In this document: piece by piece, positions 43,977-54,200 of the stretch
Layout: each line of letters opens with the position of its first letter
How positions within the stretch are numbered: the stretch's first letter is position 1
NCBI RefSeq assembly: GCF_011682175.1
Contig: NZ_WHJG01000016.1
Span: forward strand, 80,099-144,098
From: Massilia frigida
GTDB taxonomy: Bacteria; Pseudomonadota; Gammaproteobacteria; Burkholderiales; Burkholderiaceae_D
Reading direction: 5' to 3'
DNA length: 64,000 nt
The notes under the pieces: model-generated
Databases searched by the model: none
Told to the model about the DNA's origin: nothing
Seen by the model: the letters and a program-made list of their open reading frames with translations, nothing else
Made by a program: the position numbers and the translations under genes

Positions 43977-45458
43977 TCACGGCGTTCCCGCCAGCCGCTT
44001 GTTGATCCGCTCCAGCACCGGCATGATCTTGCCGCCGACCTTGATCTGCGGGTTCGAATAGCCATCATCCTTGCCGGCTTGCGTCTCGCGTTGCAGGATG
44101 ATCTTGCGCGCCGCCGCATGCGCCTCGCTGAACGAGCGCGTCGTGGTGCGCAGCTGTTCGTCGTACATCGCGCGGCCGAAAAACGTCAGCGCCGACTTCT
44201 TGCCGCAGCCGTAGGAGGTGTGGTCGGCGTCGGACGCCGTCATCACCAGGGTGCCGTCGGCCGCCAGCGGCGCGATCCAGTTGCCCGCGAAGCAGGCCGA
44301 GATCGACAGCACGCGGTAGCGGATGCCGGCCTGGTCGAGCCATTCCTTCAGTTCCGGCGGCATCACCGGCGCCACCTCGATCGGCCAGAAATTGGCCGCC
44401 AGCTCGCCGTCCGACGCTCCGTGCGAGGTCAGGTGGATGAACAGCACGTCCTCGTCGCGGTCCATGATCTCGGCGATCCCTTCGATGGCGCGCCGCAGGT
44501 TCAGCGGCGTGGCCCAGGGCAGCGTTTCGGCGGTCTCGCGGTGGTTGATCAGTTGCAGGCCGCGCCCGGCGGCGTCGAAACGGCGCGCCATCACGTCGGC
44601 CACCATGGTGCTCTCGCGCCGGAACACTTCCTCGCCTTCGTACGGCGCGAAGGTAATCGTGTACATGTCGATCACGCCCGGACGCTGCGGCTTGAGCGCG
44701 TCGAGCTGATCGCCCAGCAAGGGCAGCTGCGCTTCCATCATTTCCTGGCTTACCTCGAACGGCTCTTCCTCGGGCACCTCGGGTGCGGGCGTTGCGCGCC
44801 ACGCCATCGGCGAGGGCGCGAGGTAATGGCTCATTGCTGTGGTCAGAACGATCACCCCGATCGTGACAATGGTGCGCACCGGCGCGAGCGGACGGGCGGC
44901 GCGCATCAGTACCGCCAGCTGTGCCAGCACCGCCCAGAGCGTCGGCCCGAGCCAGACAGTCCATTGCGCCTGTGTGCTGGCCGCATCAATGGCCTTGGTC
45001 CGGATCAGAAGAAAATAGAGCGCCCAGCCCAGCATCGAAAACATTGTCGTTTGTACGATCAGCAGCGTGTACAAGTGCGCCGCGCCGGGCGCGGCATGGG
45101 GACTGCGCGTCAGGCGCGGGTCGGGCTGAATCAGGTAGCACAGCCACACGGTTAACAGGGTATTCGACCATCCGGCGAGCAGCGCGCGCCATATGAAGAC
45201 GGCATCGCCCTCGATGAAGGCGCGCTGCATCAGCATGCCCAGGCCCAACTGAAAAAGCAGTTGGAATGCCATGTGCCAGGGCGACGCCACCAGCCGCTTC
45301 CAGCGCGGTGCAAGCAGCAGCATGGAGCGCGCGCCTTCGCGAAGCCAGTCGCAGGCTGCCAGCACGCTGGCGCGCGGCGCGGGCGCGGCCACGCTTGCCT
45401 GTTCCTGTTCCTGTTCCAGGGCCGGCGGGCCGGCGATGTCGTCCACTACGTCGCTCAT
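43977..45458 (-). CDS. membrane-bound C13 (legumain-like) cysteine peptidase
   Basis: A 493-residue protein. The N-terminal 230 residues hold about five membrane segments (such as WHMAFQLLFQLGLGMLMQ, LYTLLIVQTTMFSMLGWALY and TIVTIGVIVLTTAMSHYLA). The C-terminal half is a peptidase C13 domain with catalytic His in VLFIHLTSHGASDGEL and catalytic Cys in YRVLSISACFAGNWIAPLA. Bacterial C13 proteins of this build occur in proteobacteria with unknown targets. AAGGAA lies before ATG 45458. It sits just downstream of the Psd gene, with a 17-base gap, so the two may be one operon. Confidence 0.87.
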   Translation of the reverse strand: MSDVVDDIAGPPALEQEQEQASVAAPAPRASVLAACDWLREGARSMLLLAPRWKRLVASPWHMAFQLLFQLGLGMLMQRAFIEGDAVFIWRALLAGWSNTLLTVWLCYLIQPDPRLTRSPHAAPGAAHLYTLLIVQTTMFSMLGWALYFLLIRTKAIDAASTQAQWTVWLGPTLWAVLAQLAVLMRAARPLAPVRTIVTIGVIVLTTAMSHYLAPSPMAWRATPAPEVPEEEPFEVSQEMMEAQLPLLGDQLDALKPQRPGVIDMYTITFAPYEGEEVFRRESTMVADVMARRFDAAGRGLQLINHRETAETLPWATPLNLRRAIEGIAEIMDRDEDVLFIHLTSHGASDGELAANFWPIEVAPVMPPELKEWLDQAGIRYRVLSISACFAGNWIAPLAADGTLVMTASDADHTSYGCGKKSALTFFGRAMYDEQLRTTTRSFSEAHAAARKIILQRETQAGKDDGYSNPQIKVGGKIMPVLERINKRLAGTP

Positions 45459-45475
45459 GCCGCTTCCTTGTGAAA

Positions 45476-46339
45476 TCAGGCGCGTTTGGCGGCTGGCTTG
45501 TTACCCATCGCTTCCCCAAGCCGCACCAGGCGCTCGGGCGCCCATTCGGCATTGAAGTCGATGGTGTCTTTCTTGAACAGCATGACGATGGTCGAACCAA
45601 GCAGGAAGCGGCCCATCTCGTCGCCTTTTTTGAGCACGATGTTCTGGTCGTCGTAGCGCCATTCCTTGACCACGCCCGGACGCGGCGGGTTCACCAGCCC
45701 GTGCCAGACCGTGGCCATGCTGCCGACGATGGTGGCGCCCACCAGGGTGAGCACAAAGGTGCCATGCTGCTTGGACTCGAACACGCACACCACGCGCTCA
45801 TTGCGCGCGAACAGGCCGGGAATGCCGCGCGCGGTGGTCGGGTTCACCGAAAACAGCGCGCCGGGCACGTAGATCATGCGCGTCAGGCGTCCTTCGCACG
45901 GCATGTGCAGGCGGTGGTAATCCTTGGGGCTCAGGTACAGGTTGGCGAAACTGCCGTGCTGGAACTGGGCCGCCAGCGCCGCATCGCCACCCACCAGGGC
46001 CGTGGTGCTGAACTTGTGGCCCTTGGCCTGGAAGATCTGGTCGTCGTCGATGGCGCCGAACTGGCTGATCGCGCCGTCCACCGGGCACACGAAATCGGCC
46101 TTGGCCAGCGGGCGTACGCCCGGGCGCAGCGGACGGGTGAAAAATTCGTTGAAGCTGGCGTAGCTGGCGATGTCCGGATTGGCCGCTTCGTCCATGTTCA
46201 CGCCATATTGGCCGACGAACCAGCGGATCAGGGTGGTCGTGTACTGGCCGCCCTTGTGACCGGCGACGCGGCCAGCGAACCTGGTCAGACCTTGCTTGGG
46301 AAGTAAATATTGGGGAATGACTTTTATGCGATCGGACAC
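45476..46339 (-). CDS. psd: phosphatidylserine decarboxylase
   Basis: A 287-residue proenzyme that makes phosphatidylethanolamine at the inner membrane. It starts SDRIKVIPQYLLPKQGLTRF, matching the family N-terminus. ASFNEFFTRPLRPGVRP and VCPVDGAISQFG are conserved landmarks, and HRLHMPCEGRL precedes the active core. The self-cleavage site LGST (FLLGSTIVMLF) gives the pyruvoyl group. GTG 46339 is preferred; a TTG three codons earlier is possible. The gene is followed by the C13 peptidase gene. Confidence 0.93.
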   Translation of the reverse strand: MSDRIKVIPQYLLPKQGLTRFAGRVAGHKGGQYTTTLIRWFVGQYGVNMDEAANPDIASYASFNEFFTRPLRPGVRPLAKADFVCPVDGAISQFGAIDDDQIFQAKGHKFSTTALVGGDAALAAQFQHGSFANLYLSPKDYHRLHMPCEGRLTRMIYVPGALFSVNPTTARGIPGLFARNERVVCVFESKQHGTFVLTLVGATIVGSMATVWHGLVNPPRPGVVKEWRYDDQNIVLKKGDEMGRFLLGSTIVMLFKKDTIDFNAEWAPERLVRLGEAMGNKPAAKRA

Positions 46340-46463
46340 GGGCTTCAACCTGTTTAAAAAACGATGGGCAATTATAACGGCGCGCCGCGCCTGTGCAGCG
46401 CTTTCCGGTGCCCCGGATGGCCAATCGCCTGAAAAATAGTCGCCGTGGCGGCGCCGGGGGGCG

Positions 46464-47297
46464 TCAGCGTGGGCGCACGCCGCCGGCCAGGATGGCGGGC
46501 GGGTAGTAGCGCTTGAGGTTCTCGTACACGGCGCCGGATTTGATGGCGGCGGCGAACAGGTTCTGCAGGGCCGCGCGGTCGCTCGCCGCGACGGTCTGCT
46601 TCGAGATGTAGATGCCGCTTTCGCCCCACGGCAGTTCTTCCAGCGGCTCGATGCGCAGCTTGGGCATCATCCAGGTGAAGCGCTTGTCCTCCAAAATGGC
46701 GCCGGCGAATACGGTGGGCGCCATCAAGGTCACGTCGGCAATGCCGGCGTCGAGCACGCGCGCCACGGCGGCGCCATCTTTTTCGAGCAGCAGGCGGCCC
46801 TGGGCCGACAACTGATCGATCATGTCGAGGTAGGCGTCGCCGTAGTCGAAGCCGCGCACCAGCACCACGCGCAGCTCCTTGCGTGCGAGCAGGTCGCGGA
46901 TCGAGCGCACCGGCGCACGCGCGCTGTCCACCGACAGCAGGGTGGCACGGGTGCCGATCACGGGGACGAAGTAGCCAAGCTGGTCGCGCCGCGGGGTGCG
47001 CAGGGCGGGCAGCAGCAGGTCCGATTTGCCGGCCTCGAACATGGCTTCCTGGCGTGCGCGCGGCACTACGGAATAGGTGAACTTGCAGGGGCTTTTCGCG
47101 CTCACGCTGCGCAGCAGGTCGGGATAGATGCCGCTGATCGAGTCGCCGTTGATGCTCATGCTCAGGCCGGTGGGCGCGACCGGCACCAGGAACGGTTGCT
47201 CGCAACTGGCCAGCGCAGGGGCGCAGGCGCCCGCTACGAGGACGGCAATGACAAACGCGGCCGCGCGCGTCGCGCTGCGAGGAGTGGGTTTACCCAT
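46464..47297 (-). CDS. periplasmic solute-binding protein-like (SBP family 3)
   Basis: A 277-residue secreted protein. The signal peptide (AAAFVIAVLVAGACAPALA) is followed by a two-lobe fold of the amino-acid-binding type: GLSMSINGDSISGIYPDLL, VPRARQEAMFEAGKSDLLLP and ADVTLMAPTVFAGAILEDK. Transporter genes are absent, so it may serve in sensing or as an orphan binding protein, as often seen in this bacterial group. It starts at ATG 47297. Confidence 0.8.
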   Translation of the reverse strand: MGKPTPRSATRAAAFVIAVLVAGACAPALASCEQPFLVPVAPTGLSMSINGDSISGIYPDLLRSVSAKSPCKFTYSVVPRARQEAMFEAGKSDLLLPALRTPRRDQLGYFVPVIGTRATLLSVDSARAPVRSIRDLLARKELRVVLVRGFDYGDAYLDMIDQLSAQGRLLLEKDGAAVARVLDAGIADVTLMAPTVFAGAILEDKRFTWMMPKLRIEPLEELPWGESGIYISKQTVAASDRAALQNLFAAAIKSGAVYENLKRYYPPAILAGGVRPR

Positions 47298-47322
47298 TTG
47301 CCAATTCTAACGCATGCCCGCC

Positions 47323-48567
47323 TCAGGTGGGCATCCGATGCGATTTGAAATAGAAAACTGCAACGCCGATCGCCACCGCCTGCATCGCCGCGCACAGGAA
47401 AAAGGTGCTGCCGATGCGCCAGTCGTCGGGCGGCAGGTGGCTGGCCAGGCCCAGGATGGCCGTGCCCAGCAGGGGCATGAAAATCACGCCTAGGCTGCTG
47501 ATCGATTGCAGCGAGCCCATCAGTTCGCCCTGGGAATTCGCGTCCGAACCGCGCGAAATGATGCTTTGCAGCGCAGGCGCGGTGGTATACGACAACAAAT
47601 TGCACAAAATGAAAACGTACATCATCCAACCCTGGGTGGCCAGGCCGTACAGCACGAAGGTGATACAGCCCGATACCAGGCCGATCAGCGACAGGCGCAC
47701 TTCGCCGAAGCGCTTCATCAGCATGCCGAGCAGGCCGGCCTGGACCACCGCCGCCGACAAGCCCACGCAAAACAGGGCGCTGCCGTTGTCGCCCGGGGTC
47801 CAGTTGAAACGGAAGGTGGTGTACAGCACCCAGGTCGACTGCAGCATCATCTGGGCGAAGGTGGAGAGGGCGTACACGATCAGCACGGCGCGGATATCGG
47901 TGCGCCGCACCAGCTTGAGCAGGGACGAGAAGGGATTGATCTTGGTCATCGAAAACGCCGAGCGGCGCGCCAGCGGCAGCGATTCGGGCACCGCGACATA
48001 GCCGTAGACGAAGTTGGCGGCGCACAGCGCGGCGGCCACGTAGAACGGCAGTTGCAGGTTGATTTCGCCCAGGGCGCCCCCCAGCGCCGGACCGCAGATG
48101 AAACCCAGGCCGAAGGCGGCGCCCACCTTGCCGAAGCTTTTGGCGCGCGTTTCGTGGGTCGATATGTCGGATGCATAGGCCGAGGCGACCGACATGCTGG
48201 CCGCGGACATGCCGCCGATCACGCGCCCGATGAACAGGAACGCCAGGCTCGGGGCCCACGCGGTGGCGAGGAAATTGAGGAACATGCCGGCCATCGAATA
48301 GAGCATCACGGGACGGCGTCCCACGCGGTCGCTGATGGCGCCGAGCATCGGCATGAAAATGAACTGCATCAGCCCGAACACCATCGCCAGCACGCCGAAC
48401 CAGAACGCCTGTTCATCGCGTCCGTCGACGAACTTGCCGACCAGGGCCGGCATGACCGGGATGATCAGGCCAATCCCGAGCATGTCGATGAAGACCGCCA
48501 CCAGCACGAAATTGAGGTTGCCAGGCGATGCCGGGGCGGCGGGTGCGGCGGCGGGGTTGCTGCTCAT
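47323..48567 (-). CDS. MFS transporter, TetA-like (DHA1) group
   Basis: A 414-residue membrane transporter with about 12 helices. NLNFVLVAVFIDMLGIGLII, the loop GAISDRVGRRPVMLYS (motif A) and GRVIGGMSAASMSVASAYAS are typical of TetA-like drug/proton antiporters, as is ETRAKSFGKVGAAFGLGFIC. The substrate cannot be assigned and no TetR gene is adjacent. ATG 48567 is chosen; a frame extension of 14 codons upstream adds nothing recognisable. Confidence 0.87.
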   Translation of the reverse strand: MSSNPAAAPAAPASPGNLNFVLVAVFIDMLGIGLIIPVMPALVGKFVDGRDEQAFWFGVLAMVFGLMQFIFMPMLGAISDRVGRRPVMLYSMAGMFLNFLATAWAPSLAFLFIGRVIGGMSAASMSVASAYASDISTHETRAKSFGKVGAAFGLGFICGPALGGALGEINLQLPFYVAAALCAANFVYGYVAVPESLPLARRSAFSMTKINPFSSLLKLVRRTDIRAVLIVYALSTFAQMMLQSTWVLYTTFRFNWTPGDNGSALFCVGLSAAVVQAGLLGMLMKRFGEVRLSLIGLVSGCITFVLYGLATQGWMMYVFILCNLLSYTTAPALQSIISRGSDANSQGELMGSLQSISSLGVIFMPLLGTAILGLASHLPPDDWRIGSTFFLCAAMQAVAIGVAVFYFKSHRMPT

Positions 48568-48646
48568 GGAGGATAGCCCGGGGGCGGGCGCGAATGGGCG
48601 GAACCACATCTTAACGCACTGCGCTCTTGTGCGAACGCGGCAGTGC

Positions 48647-49294
48647 CTACAAAGTCCATTCCTGCGCGAAGGCGGCGCGGAAGGTGGTCAGCTGCGCCAG
48701 CCGCGCTTCGCCCAGTGCGCGTCCGGCGGCGGTCTGCATCATGGCTGGCAGCCTGGCCAGCTTGACCTCGATATGGTCGAGCGCATAGGCGCGGTCGTCG
48801 CGCTCCCGGTCCACGGCCAGCGGGTCGCTCGGGTGGGCCAGCGCGCTGCCCATCTGGCCGGCGATGTAGAACAGGCGCGCCAGGCCCACCGCGCCCAGGG
48901 CGTCGAGGCGGTCGGCATCCTGCACCAGCTGCGCTTCGATGGTGTGGGGGGGCAGCGCCGCCGAAAAGCTGTGGGTTTCGATGGCGTGCGCCACCGCGTC
49001 CAGCTTCGCGCCCGGGAAACCGATGGCGGCCAGCTCGCGCCGCGCCAGTTCGGCCGAGCGGCGCGACGCCATGCTGCGCTCCGGATGATTCTTGGGCAGG
49101 TTGACCAGGTCATGCAGATAGCATGCCGCCATCACGGCCAGCGTATCCGCTTCCGGGTGGCTGGCCAGCAGCGCCTGCGCGTTGCGCCAGACCCGGTGCA
49201 GGTGATTGATGTCATGGGCGCCGTCGTCGCCGCAGGCGGCACTGGCCAGTGCCTGCAAGCGTGGCTGCCATGCTGTCAGTTCGTCGGTGGTCAT
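48647..49294 (-). CDS. HD-domain phosphohydrolase
   Basis: A 215-residue enzyme with the HD fold: HDINHLHRVWRNAQALL, then AACYLHDLVNLPKNHPERS (the His-Asp pair) and LVQDADRLDALGAVGLARLF. These match the YedJ-like group of metal-dependent phosphohydrolases, perhaps acting on nucleotides. AAGGAG lies before ATG 49294. It lies between the MFS gene and the RNase H gene on the same strand. Confidence 0.88.
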   Translation of the reverse strand: MTTDELTAWQPRLQALASAACGDDGAHDINHLHRVWRNAQALLASHPEADTLAVMAACYLHDLVNLPKNHPERSMASRRSAELARRELAAIGFPGAKLDAVAHAIETHSFSAALPPHTIEAQLVQDADRLDALGAVGLARLFYIAGQMGSALAHPSDPLAVDRERDDRAYALDHIEVKLARLPAMMQTAAGRALGEARLAQLTTFRAAFAQEWTL

Positions 49295-49319
49295 CGCGTG
49301 CTCCTTGGTCGGAGTGCGA

Positions 49320-50006
49320 TTATGCCACGCCGGCCGGCCCGCAAGCGGCCACGGCGCGCTGCGACAGGGCGTCGGCCGCCTGGTTTTTCCGGCGCGGCAG
49401 CCAGCGCACGCAGGCGCCGTCGATGCGGCCGAGCAGGGCCTGGGCGTGTGCGCGGTAGGCGTGCAGCGAGGGCGCTCCCGCCAGGTCGGGACCATTCACG
49501 TCGTCGATCACGACGCGGCTGTCGCCATGCACGGTCAGGCCGCGCGCACCCTGCGCAACGGCCGCTTCGAGGACCGCGATCAGCGCCTGGTACTCGGCTT
49601 CGCTGCTGTTGCCATAGCCGGCCGGGCGCGAAATTTCGACGCGTTCGCCATCCGGGCCGGTGAGCAGGGCACCGATGCCGCAGCGTCCCGGATTGGGATG
49701 GGCCGAGCCGTCGAACCAGGCGCGCCACGGCGCGGGCGGACCATCGTGCCGGTGCAGGCTGGCGCTGCGCGCCAGTGCGCGTTTGGCGTCGCGTGCGGCC
49801 AGGCGCGCCGTGGCGGCCGCCAGCAGTGCGGCGCGTTCGGCGAGCAGGGCGCCCAGGCCGCGCGCGCCGGCGCGCTGTTCGAGCGTGGCGCGCAAGGCTT
49901 GTTCTTCGCTAAGGCCTACGCGCGCGGCCAGCTTGCGGCTGGCGCCGCGTTCGGCCTTGAAGGCCGCCGCGATTAACTGGGCCAGTTCGTGGGTCGGTTC
50001 GGTCAT
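49320..50006 (-). CDS. RNase HI-family protein with N-terminal extension
   Basis: A 228-residue protein. Residues 1-90 are an Ala/Arg-rich helical extension (ARVGLSEEQALRATLEQR) of unknown use. The RNase H domain starts WRAWFDGSAHPNPGRCGIGA (first catalytic Asp), then NSSEAEYQALIAVLEAAV (Glu), HGDSRVVIDDVNG (Asp) and NQAADALSQRAV (last Asp), so all four acidic residues are present. It is the short RnhA-like type common in this group, probably cutting RNA in RNA-DNA hybrids. It starts at ATG 50006. Confidence 0.88.
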   Translation of the reverse strand: MTEPTHELAQLIAAAFKAERGASRKLAARVGLSEEQALRATLEQRAGARGLGALLAERAALLAAATARLAARDAKRALARSASLHRHDGPPAPWRAWFDGSAHPNPGRCGIGALLTGPDGERVEISRPAGYGNSSEAEYQALIAVLEAAVAQGARGLTVHGDSRVVIDDVNGPDLAGAPSLHAYRAHAQALLGRIDGACVRWLPRRKNQAADALSQRAVAACGPAGVA

Positions 50007-50151
50007 GGCGACAGCATAACCGCAACGGCACTATATGTGCCGACATCAAGCGCGCTGCGCGCCGTCGGCGCGGGCCGGGCTGGCCAGCAAGCCAAAAAAG
50101 AAGCGCCAGCCGGGGGAGCCGGGCTGGCGCTTGGTCAAGCTTGACTACACA

Positions 50152-51024
50152 TTAATCGCGGCGTGGATTGTCGGGACGGCTGTCGCGGCGGTTCGGAACG
50201 CCGTCGCCATCGCGGTCACGGTCGACGCGGTTCGGGACACCGTCGTTATCGCGGTCGCGGTCATAGGCATCGGGCACGCCATCACGGTCACGGTCGCGGT
50301 GTTCCATGCGATCGGGCACGCCGTCGCGGTTGCGGTCGCGGCCTTCCAGGCGGTCCGGGATGCCATCGCGGTCACGGTCGCGGCCTTCGAGGCGGTCGGG
50401 AATGCCGTCGCGGTCACGGTCGCGGCCTTCGAGGCGGTCGGGGATGCCATCACGGTCGCGGTCGCGGCCTTCGCCGTGCCGGCTCCAGCGGGCCGGTTCC
50501 ATGTACCAGCTGCCATCGCGCTGGACCCAGCTCGGCTGCGAATACATATAGCCCGCACGTTCGCGTACCCATTCGCCGCCGACCCATGCATGGCGGTTGC
50601 CGCGCCATTCCCAGTGTCCGGGAACCCACATATGGCTGGCGCGGGGGCGCGGCACGCGTTCGTAGCGTGGCGCCGGCGGGGCGACCTGCACCACGGTGTA
50701 CTCGCGCTGCGATACCTGCTGCCAGCCGCCGCGGTTCAGGCGATAGCTGTCGTTATCGCGGATCCATTCGCTGCGCTGGTAAGTGTAGCCGTCGCGCGCG
50801 CTCTCCCAGTGGCCGGCAGTCCAGACATGGCGGTTGTTTTCCCAGTTCCAGAAGCCTGGCGCCCACACATAGCCGTGACGTGGCGCCGGCACGCTCTCGA
50901 AGCGCGGTGCGGGTGGAGCGGTATTGATGAAGACACGTAAACCCGTTTGTGCGACCGACGGCAGAGGCATGAAACCGGCGGCGCCAAGGGTGATCAGTGC
51001 TGCAAAGGTCAGGGTGCGTTTCAT
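50152..51024 (-). CDS. secreted YXWGXW-type protein with Asp-rich repeats
   Basis: A 290-residue protein. The signal peptide (TFAALITLGAAGFMPLPSVA) is followed by tryptophan-rich repeats such as GYVWAPGFWNWENNRHVWTA and HMWVPGHWEWRGNRHAWVGG, the YXWGXW class found in envelopes of beta- and gammaproteobacteria. From residue 186 there are five 14-residue units GRDRDRDGIPDRLE, followed by DxDxDG-type ends. DxDxDG motifs resemble calcium-binding thrombospondin type 3 repeats, so the tail could bind calcium. AAGGAGAA precedes the ATG. Confidence 0.8.
   Translation of the reverse strand: MKRTLTFAALITLGAAGFMPLPSVAQTGLRVFINTAPPAPRFESVPAPRHGYVWAPGFWNWENNRHVWTAGHWESARDGYTYQRSEWIRDNDSYRLNRGGWQQVSQREYTVVQVAPPAPRYERVPRPRASHMWVPGHWEWRGNRHAWVGGEWVRERAGYMYSQPSWVQRDGSWYMEPARWSRHGEGRDRDRDGIPDRLEGRDRDRDGIPDRLEGRDRDRDGIPDRLEGRDRNRDGVPDRMEHRDRDRDGVPDAYDRDRDNDGVPNRVDRDRDGDGVPNRRDSRPDNPRRD
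50260..50469 (-). repeat. five 42-base tandem repeats in the YXWGXW gene
   Basis: Each unit encodes GRDRDRDGIPDRLE or a close variant (the fourth has RNRDGVPDRME, the fifth HRDRDRDGVPDAYD). The first three copies are identical at protein level. Copy number may vary by recombination without shifting the frame. Confidence 0.85.
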
Positions 51025-51253
51025 TTTTACTTCTCCTTGTGAAATCCTATGAATTGAATATAGCAAGCGAGATGGCGCTTCAGGAAGTTTGATTCACCTG
51101 CTTACAAATGAAACAGAATCAGGGCAACACGTAAGTTCCGTAACGTAGGACGGCAATCTTGTGCAGTTGGCAACGTTGCGCGGTTTTGCCGCGCCCCCCG
51201 CTAGTGCTGGGCAGGCCACGCGTGCGGCGTGCCACCTGATTTGCGGAGAAATG

Positions 51254-54200
51254 ATGAGAGGCTGGCTCGATACGGTTGTGCAGACGTGGTCACGGCGCTG
51301 GACGGCAGGGCGGCGCGCCCGCCACTTGCGCCAGGGTTCGCGCGTGCTTTCGTCACCACGGACGTGGGCGCCGGCCTGCGCGCACTGGATCGGCGCCACC
51401 GGGGTCATGGCCGCTAGCGCGGGCGCGCTGCTGATCGCCACCCACGCCCGCCACCTGGCCGCGTCGTCCGAACCCGGCGCCGCCGTCCTGCGCGGCGCCG
51501 GCTTGCCGGTATCGGTCGACGCCTTGCAGCCGGCCGCGCCCGGGGCGCAGTTCAGCGTGCCGCACAAGCCCGGCATCGGCGTGGCCATCCATGGCGGCGC
51601 GACCTTGCTGATCGCGTCGGGCCTGCGCAGCGCGCCGCCGGTGCGTATCGACCTGTGCACCCAGATGCTCGACACCGCCAACCCGCGCCTGCTCCCGCTG
51701 CGCATCGGTTACCGCTTCGCCGACGTGGCGCGCTGGGTCGCGCGCAATGACGCATCGGCCAGTCCCGTCACGCTGCGCAACATCGCCCTGGCCGGCCCCG
51801 ATGTGGCGGGCATGCCGCAGGTCCAGCTGAGCGGCGTGGCGCTGCCCGATTTCGGCGGGGCGCGCGGTTCGGCGTTGCGGCTCGACTGGGCCGGGGCCGA
51901 AACCGGTGCGCACTGGCTGGGCGAGTCCAGCGGCACCGTACGCGGCGCGCGCGGATCGGTGGAGCTGCACCGCGAGGGCTGGCTGGTATGGAGCGATGCC
52001 GCTTTGCGCTTCCAGCGCCGCGCCAGCGAGCGCTGCCCCCAGGCTGGCGAGCTGCTGGTCCAGCTGTTTCGCAGCGGTGCTGCGACGCCGGCCGCAAAGG
52101 CGCTGGTGGTGGCATTTCCGGCCCATGGTCCGGCCTTGTCGGCATGGCTGTCGCCCGGGCGCTATCAGGTGCCGGCACTGCCGCGCGCCAGCCTGGAAGA
52201 CCAGGCGCTGTTCCTGGCTTTGCAGCAGCGTGGCCTGGTGCGCCTTGGCGCCAGCGGCCTGGCCGAACTGGCGCCGCGCGACCTGGCGGCGTGGCAGGCG
52301 TCCGGCGACGCCGCGCGCGCCGCGCAACTGGCCGGCTGGCCCGGGGCGCGCCTCGATGCGCAGTCCCTGAAGCTGCTCAAGCGCCTGTACCGCATGGCCG
52401 ATGGCGACTACGTGCGCGCGCAGGTCCAGGTGTTCAACAGCGAACGGCGCCTGCTGGCGTGGCGCCTCAAGCCGCAGCAGGGCGGCGAATGGCAGGCCAG
52501 CGTCGCTGCGGCGCCGGCGTCCACCACGGCGTCGATGCCGCCCGCCGCCGCGCGCCTGTTCGCCGATGTGCCGCAAGGCTGGGCGCCGTGGAGCCGCGTC
52601 AAGGCCTGGCCGGATGCCGCCGCCGGCGCACCCGCGCGCCTGACCCTGGCCTTGCCGCGCGCGGCGCAAGCGGGCCAGGCGATCGAGCTGATGCTGGTTG
52701 GACGCCTGGTCTCGCTCGACGGCGCGCAGCTGCGCGGCCAGCCACGCGACGCCTGCAGCGGGCGCGATTGCCCGTCGCCGGCATCGGTCCAGTCGCTGGT
52801 GCTGGACCTGCAAGCGGGCGTGCGCAGCGTCACTCTCACGGCCGCGCCCCTGCGCATGGCGGGGCTGGCGGGCGACCAGCAATACCGCCATCTGCGCATG
52901 GCCGGCGGCCAGCTCGCATGGCAGCCGCTGGCCGCCAACAGCGCCACCGCGCGCGCCGCGCCGCGCACGGGCGTGACGCTGGCCGACCGCCACGGCACGG
53001 TGGTGTGGAGCGGGGGCGAGCCGACCCGCGCGGCGCTCGATGCCGGCCTGGCGCCCCTGCTGGGCATCCGTGCGGCCCACGCCAACAGCGTGGCCGGCAT
53101 GCTGGCCCGCGTGCCGGCGCCGGACGGCGTGTCGCACAGCGCGCGCCTGACGCTCGACCTGGCCCTGCAAACGGCCAGCCAGCAGGCGCTCGACTGCATC
53201 GGCCTGCGGCGCGGCCACTGGAACGGCAGCATATGCAGCGGCGCGCAAGCCGTGGTGCCGGGGCGCCAGGCGGGCCTGGTCATCCTCGACACCGCCACCG
53301 GCGACGTGCTGGCGGCGGCCGGCGCCGGCAGCGGCGCCGTTACCCCGGCCAACTGGAACGAGGTACGCGATTTCGACCGCGCCAATCCGGCCCGCAGTCC
53401 CTTGCGCCTGCCGGCGTTCCAGCATGATGGCGGCGCCCACCGCAGTCCCGGCTCGACCTTCAAGGTGATCAGCGCGCTGGGCCTGGAACTGGCGGCCAGA
53501 CGCGATCCGCAGCTCGAAGCGCTGCTGGCGGGCTTGCCGCTGCCGGCGATTAACCGCATGGCGCAGTCGAAAGGCTTCGCTTTCCAGACCAACGCGGCCA
53601 GCTATCCGCTCGACACCAGGCTGGCCCACATCACCAATTACAAGGACCAGCATCTCGACAAGCGCGCCCAGGATGGCCGCCTGGGGCTGTCGCAGGCGCT
53701 GACCTACAGCCTCAATACCTGGTTTGCCTGGTCCGGTGAACTGAGCGACCGCAGTTTGTTTGGCCGCCCTGATGGCGGCGCGCCGGACCTCCAGGCACTC
53801 GACGGCGGCGCCCTGGACAGCGTGCGCCCCATCGTGGCGATGGCGCACCGCCTCGGCTTCGAGCAGGCCGCGCGCCTCGATGGCGGCTTGCTGCCCTCCG
53901 ATTTTGCGTGGTCGGCCTGGGATGCCTTGCAGGCCAGTCCCGCCCACATCGACCCGATTCACACCCGCCACGAGCTGCGCCAGATGGCGATTGGCCTGCG
54001 CATGCAGGTCACGCCGCTGCAAATGGCGCTGGTGGCCGGGGCAGTGGGCGAGGGCAGGGTGATCGCGCCACGCCTGCTGCTCTCGCTCGACGGGCGCGAG
54101 GCGCTTGCGGGCGAGCGGCCGGCGCTGGGCGTGCGCCTGGACCGGGTACGGGCCGGGATGAAGGGCGTGGTCGACAGCGGCACGGCGGCCGGTGCCTTTC

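Noticed and set aside
50260..50469. Regular 42-base repeats as a possible CRISPR array
   Set aside because: The units are contiguous without unique spacers and encode a repeated peptide in the frame of a secreted protein.
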